Positions 22,690 through 26,902 of a stretch of DNA of 26,902 nt are shown piece by piece (the stretch's first letter is position 1; the number at the start of each line of letters is the position of its first letter). Source of the DNA: an uncultured Bacillus sp. Lineage in GTDB: Bacteria > Bacillota > Bacilli > Bacillales > Cytobacillaceae. The notes under the pieces are model-generated. The model did not search any database, was not told the origin of the DNA, and saw only the letters and a program-made list of their open reading frames with translations. A program made the translations under genes and the position numbers. The DNA is taken from positions 1 to 26,902 of the forward strand of contig CALCRD010000071.1 of NCBI GenBank assembly GCA_937894355.1, written 5' to 3'.

Positions 22690-22728
22690 AAAGACAAGAA
22701 AGGTCAAAGTTAGTCAAAGTCAGACAAA
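22666..22728 (+). promoter_or_regulatory. CtsR operator array of clpE
   Basis: CtsR binds tandem heptads RGTCAAA three bases apart. Here AGTCAGA (22666) and GGTCAAA (22676) lie inside the promoter spacer. After the -10, heptad-like sites occur every 10 bases: AGACAAG (22692), GGTCAAA (22702), AGTCAAA (22712) and AGACAAA (22722). The pair at 22702-22718 is a perfect consensus operator. Confidence 0.88.
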
Positions 22729-22753
22729 TATTATTAATTGGAGGTTTTGCATA

Positions 22754-24910
22754 ATGCTTTGCAATAAATGTCAATCAAAGGAAGCCAAAATTAGAATGAA
22801 CCTTAATGTCAATGGGCACAAGCAGCAATTCCTCTTGTGTGAGGAATGCTACAAAATGGAAAAAGGGAAAATTGGAAATCCTTTCACAAATGGAATGAAT
22901 AGTTTTAACCATTTTCCCCTAGAAGAATTTTTCCAGGACTTTCCTAGCAATCCAGCTTTTCAAAAACAAGAGAATCAACAACATACAGTCGAAACGCACC
23001 CGACAAAAGGTGGTGGCTTCATTGATCAATTTGGGCGAAATCTTACTCAGTTTGCCAAAGCTGGTCTAATCGATCCAGTGATTGGTCGTGATGAAGAGGT
23101 AGCACGGGTAATGGAGATTTTAAATAGACGGAATAAGAACAACCCTGTTTTAATTGGAGAACCTGGTGTTGGGAAAACAGCTATTGCTGAAGGGCTTGCC
23201 TTAAAAATTGCCGAGGGCACCGTTCCATCCAAGTTACTAGGCAAGGAAGTTTACTTACTTGACGTAGCCTCACTTGTTTCTAACACCGGAATTCGCGGAC
23301 AATTTGAGGAGAGAATGAAACAGATTATCACAGAATTACAGGAACGGAAAAACATCATTTTATTTATCGATGAAATCCACCTTTTAGTTGGGGCAGGATC
23401 TGCAGAAGGTTCTATGGATGCGGGAAATATCCTAAAACCAGCTCTAGCACGAGGCGAATTACAACTAGTTGGAGCAACTACCTTAAAAGAATATCGTAAA
23501 ATCGAAAAAGATGGTGCCCTTGAGCGGCGCTTCCAACCTGTTCAAGTAGCTGAACCATCCCTGGAAAAATCATTAGAAATCCTAAATGGAATTAAAGCTA
23601 AATATGAACAATATCACAAAGTAACCTACTCAGATGAAGCGATTAAAGCATGTGTAACCTTATCACATCGCTATATCCAAGATCGTTTTCTTCCTGATAA
23701 AGCAATTGATTTAATGGACGAAGCTGGTTCCGTTCTTAACCTGACAACTGATGTTGAACAAGATACCACAACAATAGAAAACCGATTAAAGGAAATTAGC
23801 AAGGAAAAAGATGTGGCATTAAAAAATGAAAAATACGAACAAGCCGCCAAACTTCGTGATGAAGAAGCAGTACTTGAACGTAAATTAACACAAACAGAAA
23901 AATCCGAAAAATTCCAGCCAGTTGTAGAAGTTGACCATATCCAGGCAATTATTGAAAAGAAAACAGGAATCCCTGTCGGAAAGCTTCAAGAAGATGATCA
24001 AAATAAAATGAAACAGCTTGAGGAAAAGCTGCGGAACAAAGTAATTGGTCAAGCAGAGGCGGTAAAAAAAGTGGCCAAAGCCGTCCGTCGAAGCAGAGCT
24101 GGTCTAAAGTCAAAACATCGCCCAATCGCATCATTTTTATTCGTTGGTCCAACTGGTGTTGGGAAAACCGAATTGTCAAAAACTTTAGCGGAAGAACTAT
24201 TTGGCTCAAAAGATTCGATGATTCGCCTCGATATGAGTGAATATATGGAAAAGCATAGCATTTCCAAAATTATCGGCTCTCCTCCAGGATATGTTGGCCA
24301 TGAGGAGGCTGGTCAATTAACTGAAAATGTCCGTCGCAATCCATATTGCATTATTCTTTTAGATGAAATCGAGAAAGCTCATCCAGATGTTCAGCATATG
24401 TTTTTACAAATCCTTGAGGATGGACGACTAACCGATAGTCAAGGTCGAACAGTCAGCTTTAAAGAAGCCGTTATCATTATGACCAGCAACGCCGGTAACA
24501 GTAATAAGACGATGAAACTTGGGTTTGAAAAGGACTCTATCGTTACAGAAACAAGCATTCTCGACTCATTAGGCTCTTTCTTTAAACCAGAATTCTTAAA
24601 TAGATTTGATAGCATCATCGAATTCCACTCCCTCAACAAGGAACAACTATTACAAATAGTCGATTTAATGCTAGAAGAATTACAACAAGTATTAGCCGAA
24701 CAAAATATTGATTTAACCGTTACAGACGAAGTAAAAGAAAAAATCGTTGAACTTGGCTACCATCCAGCATTCGGAGCCCGTCCACTTCGTAGGGTCATTC
24801 AAGACAAATTAGAAGATCAAATTACTGATTTCATCCTTGATGATCAAAATACAAAGCAATTAACCACCGCAGTAGAAAATAATGAAATTGTGGTAAAAGC
24901 TATACACTAA
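22754..24910 (+). CDS. clpE: ATP-dependent Clp protease ATPase ClpE
   Basis: The 718-residue Hsp100 ATPase unfolds and feeds proteins to ClpP under heat and disulfide stress. The N-terminal zinc finger has C3/C6 and C29/C32, the hallmark of ClpE. The first ATPase domain has Walker A GEPGVGKT (135-142). A UVR-like segment lies at about 360-380 (NEKYEQAAKLRDEE). The second domain has GPTGVGKT near 465 and sensor motifs up to the C-terminus (HPAFGARPLRR). The start at 22754 follows GGAGG and begins at the zinc finger; a longer reading would begin in the promoter. It has its own CtsR-controlled promoter and shares a terminator with pepF. Confidence 0.96.
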   Translation: MLCNKCQSKEAKIRMNLNVNGHKQQFLLCEECYKMEKGKIGNPFTNGMNSFNHFPLEEFFQDFPSNPAFQKQENQQHTVETHPTKGGGFIDQFGRNLTQFAKAGLIDPVIGRDEEVARVMEILNRRNKNNPVLIGEPGVGKTAIAEGLALKIAEGTVPSKLLGKEVYLLDVASLVSNTGIRGQFEERMKQIITELQERKNIILFIDEIHLLVGAGSAEGSMDAGNILKPALARGELQLVGATTLKEYRKIEKDGALERRFQPVQVAEPSLEKSLEILNGIKAKYEQYHKVTYSDEAIKACVTLSHRYIQDRFLPDKAIDLMDEAGSVLNLTTDVEQDTTTIENRLKEISKEKDVALKNEKYEQAAKLRDEEAVLERKLTQTEKSEKFQPVVEVDHIQAIIEKKTGIPVGKLQEDDQNKMKQLEEKLRNKVIGQAEAVKKVAKAVRRSRAGLKSKHRPIASFLFVGPTGVGKTELSKTLAEELFGSKDSMIRLDMSEYMEKHSISKIIGSPPGYVGHEEAGQLTENVRRNPYCIILLDEIEKAHPDVQHMFLQILEDGRLTDSQGRTVSFKEAVIIMTSNAGNSNKTMKLGFEKDSIVTETSILDSLGSFFKPEFLNRFDSIIEFHSLNKEQLLQIVDLMLEELQQVLAEQNIDLTVTDEVKEKIVELGYHPAFGARPLRRVIQDKLEDQITDFILDDQNTKQLTTAVENNEIVVKAIH

Positions 24911-24993
24911 GATGATAATTGATCGGTTAAATGGATTAATATCAACCGGATTGATGGTTACACAATTGTGTTTACAAAGCTAAAAAAACAAAG

Positions 24994-25026
24994 AAAAATC
25001 CAATTCCTAAAGAGAATTGGATTTTT
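24994..25026. terminator. Bidirectional terminator between clpE and pepF
   Basis: A perfect 13-bp stem (24994-25006 with 25014-25026, 7-base loop) carries T-rich arms on both strands. It separates two converging genes. Confidence 0.92.
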
Positions 25027-25075
25027 CTTATTAAGAGATACTTTTATCAGAAGAGGTTTTCTTCACCCCAAAATC

Positions 25076-26770
25076 TTATAATTTTGTGTCATCCACCGAT
25101 TCCAACCAGCTTTCAATTTCACCAATAACCGATTTTACACAACCTTCTTCAAAAGGCGAAATTAATTTTGCCGATGCCACAAGCTCTGTAAATGATTTGC
25201 TTCCACCTAGTTTACACAGCTCCACATAATCCTTCCAGGCTGATTTCCAGTCTTCTCTTGATCGCTTCCAAAATTGAAAAGCACAAATTTGAGCAAGCGT
25301 ATAATCGATATAATAAAAAGGTGAATTAAATATATGAGCCTGTCGCTGCCAAAAACCGCCATTTTCTAAATAAGCAAAACCGTCATAATCTTTATACGGC
25401 GTATATTTTTTTTCGATTTCGCTCCAAGTTTGATTTCGCTCTGCTGGTGACGCTCCAGGATTCTCATAAACCCAGTGTTGAAATTCATCAACCGAAACAC
25501 CATATGGTAAAAAGAGCAGAGCATCACTTAAATGAGCATATTGATATTTCTCGGTGTCTTCCTTAAAGAAATGCTTCATCCATGGCCAAGCAAAAAATTC
25601 CATGCTCATCGAGTGAATTTCACAGGCTTCATAGGTCGGCCAGGTATATTCAGGAATATCAAAATCGCGACTTAAATAAACCTGAAACGCATGCCCTGCT
25701 TCATGAGTTAGCACATCAATGTCCCCAGAAGTACCATTAAAATTAGAAAATATAAAAGGTGCTTTATAATCCTCAATAAAAGTACAATAACCTCCGCCTG
25801 CTTTGCCCTTCTTGGCAACTAAATCCATGAGATTGTTGTCTGTCATGAACGAGAAAAATTCGCCTGTTTCCGCTGACAGCTCATCATACATTTTTTTCCC
25901 GTTTTCTAAAATCCACTCAGGATTACCCTTTGGTTTTGCATTACCTGTTGGAAACATAACAGTTTCATCGTAATAAGCTAATTTTTCAACCCCAATGCGA
26001 ACTCTTTGTTTATCCTTTAATTTTATCGCCAGCGGTACAATAAAATCTTCGACTTGTTTACGGAACACTGCCACCATTTCAGCATTATAATCGGTCCGAT
26101 TCATCCGAGCATAAGCGAGTTCAATAAAGTTCGAATAACCTAATATTGTCGCAATTTCAGTTCTTATCTTCACTAAATCATCGTAGATTTGATCAATTTT
26201 TTCTTCATTTTGAGCTAAGAAACCAAACCGAGCTTCATTAGCCAATTTTCTCAACTTTCTGTCCGTAGATTCTGCAAACGGCTCTAACTGTGCTAACGTT
26301 CTTTCTTCTCCCTCAAAGTTGATTTTTGCTGAGGCGATTAGTTTAGTATATTCAGTTGAAAGTTTATTTTCCTTTTGCAGAAGTGGAACAACTTCCGGGG
26401 AAAATGTTTTTAATTGGACTTCAGCTAACGCAAACAACTGTCGCCCCCATCTACCTTCCAATTCATTACGAAACTTTGAATTTACCAGTGCTTGATAATA
26501 TTTTGTGGTTAAACCTTCAACGATCGGTTCGATTTCATCTATGTAGTCTTGTTCATCTTGATAAAAATCATCATTTGTATCTATTGAATGTCTGATATAA
26601 CAAAGATTAAACATCGTGTCCAAATGGTTACGCATGGCATTAATTCGACCCATTGCCTCCATTTGCTCATCTACACTTTTAGCTAGAATAAACACATCTA
26701 ACTCTTTTAAAAATTCCGTCTCAAATTCCTCGATATTTGGACGAGTATAAGTAAACTGTTTGAATTTCAT
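25076..26770 (-). CDS. M3 family oligoendopeptidase (PepF-like)
   Basis: The 564-residue cytoplasmic metallopeptidase carries HEAGH (356-360), where two histidines bind zinc and the glutamate is catalytic. The third ligand is E384 in YEACEIHSMSMEF, typical of family M3. It would cut short peptides, for example after protein breakdown. Length is normal for Bacillus M3 enzymes of the Pz-peptidase/oligoendopeptidase F group. GAGGGGG lies about eight bases upstream of the ATG. It is a single gene. A MITE-like copy begins 72 bases upstream of its start. Confidence 0.9.
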   Translation of the reverse strand: MKFKQFTYTRPNIEEFETEFLKELDVFILAKSVDEQMEAMGRINAMRNHLDTMFNLCYIRHSIDTNDDFYQDEQDYIDEIEPIVEGLTTKYYQALVNSKFRNELEGRWGRQLFALAEVQLKTFSPEVVPLLQKENKLSTEYTKLIASAKINFEGEERTLAQLEPFAESTDRKLRKLANEARFGFLAQNEEKIDQIYDDLVKIRTEIATILGYSNFIELAYARMNRTDYNAEMVAVFRKQVEDFIVPLAIKLKDKQRVRIGVEKLAYYDETVMFPTGNAKPKGNPEWILENGKKMYDELSAETGEFFSFMTDNNLMDLVAKKGKAGGGYCTFIEDYKAPFIFSNFNGTSGDIDVLTHEAGHAFQVYLSRDFDIPEYTWPTYEACEIHSMSMEFFAWPWMKHFFKEDTEKYQYAHLSDALLFLPYGVSVDEFQHWVYENPGASPAERNQTWSEIEKKYTPYKDYDGFAYLENGGFWQRQAHIFNSPFYYIDYTLAQICAFQFWKRSREDWKSAWKDYVELCKLGGSKSFTELVASAKLISPFEEGCVKSVIGEIESWLESVDDTKL

Positions 26771-26842
26771 TCTAATATGCCCCCTCTCAATATCTCCTAA
26801 TCATACGATTCTCCACAAATACCATAATTCCCTTTAAAAGAA

Positions 26843-26902
26843 GGCTGTGTTAAACTAGGCTGTTGATTTCCGTTCCAGGCACGAGCGGTTCGCGGGCTCA
26901 CC
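26843..26902. mobile_element. MITE-like element copy 3 (cut by window edge)
   Basis: The first 60 bases of the same element are present: end GGCTGTGTTAA, then CTGTTGATTTCCGTTCCAGG and GGGCTCACC. Orientation is as in copy 1; the start resembles copy 2 more closely. The rest lies beyond the window. Confidence 0.75.

Overview
The window is a chromosomal segment from a low-GC, spore-forming Bacillaceae bacterium. By feel it is close to Neobacillus or related Bacillus groups, but the species was not determined. The evidence is AT-rich DNA, strong Shine-Dalgarno sites, frequent TTG starts, SigA-type promoters, U-tract terminators, and a gene content matching the Bacillus subtilis clpE-ykvI / ptsHI / ykwC / ykyB-ykuD-ykuE / ykuI-ykuJ-ykuL-ccpC / dapL-ykuU region. 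Read right to left, the gene order is the B. subtilis order (recalled from memory), with many genes missing and several added.

Left part (1-5860): the edge holds a hairpin resembling the right end of an IS200/IS605-type element. It is followed by interspersed repeats and a small array of hairpin units. Then come minus-strand genes: a 2-Cys peroxiredoxin (ykuU) with its own promoter and terminator, and a probable darB - MFS exporter - ccpC - dapL transcription unit, plus ykuJ. dapH, the usual partner of dapL, is absent here.

Middle (5860-14160): a block of about 4 kb separates ykuJ from ykuI. It carries an MBL-fold hydrolase and a glutaredoxin, a DUF1657 gene with a DUF421 membrane-protein gene (a pair associated with spore spoVA-type operons), a secreted protein and a small membrane protein. 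Its right border is rich in repeats. Then ykuI (c-di-GMP-binding type EAL protein), Tat-exported ykuE, L,D-transpeptidase ykuD and ykyB follow. A 186-bp MITE-like repeat with terminal inverted repeats occurs here twice, and a third copy is cut by the right window edge.

Right part (14160-26902): a small Cys-cluster protein, a CorA transporter, a small Lys-rich protein, ykwC, a lipoprotein, ptsHI (phosphotransferase system core), a 55-residue Spo0E-like phosphatase, ykvS, a CPBP membrane protease, ykvI, clpE under a phased array of CtsR heptads, and an M3 oligoendopeptidase. The themes are cell-envelope maintenance, redox and protein quality control, carbon signalling and sporulation control. 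I see no rRNA, tRNA, CRISPR array, prophage or intact transposase gene. I do not see a clearly new multi-gene system; the most unusual material is the repeat families, the DUF1657/DUF421 pair and the CtsR array.
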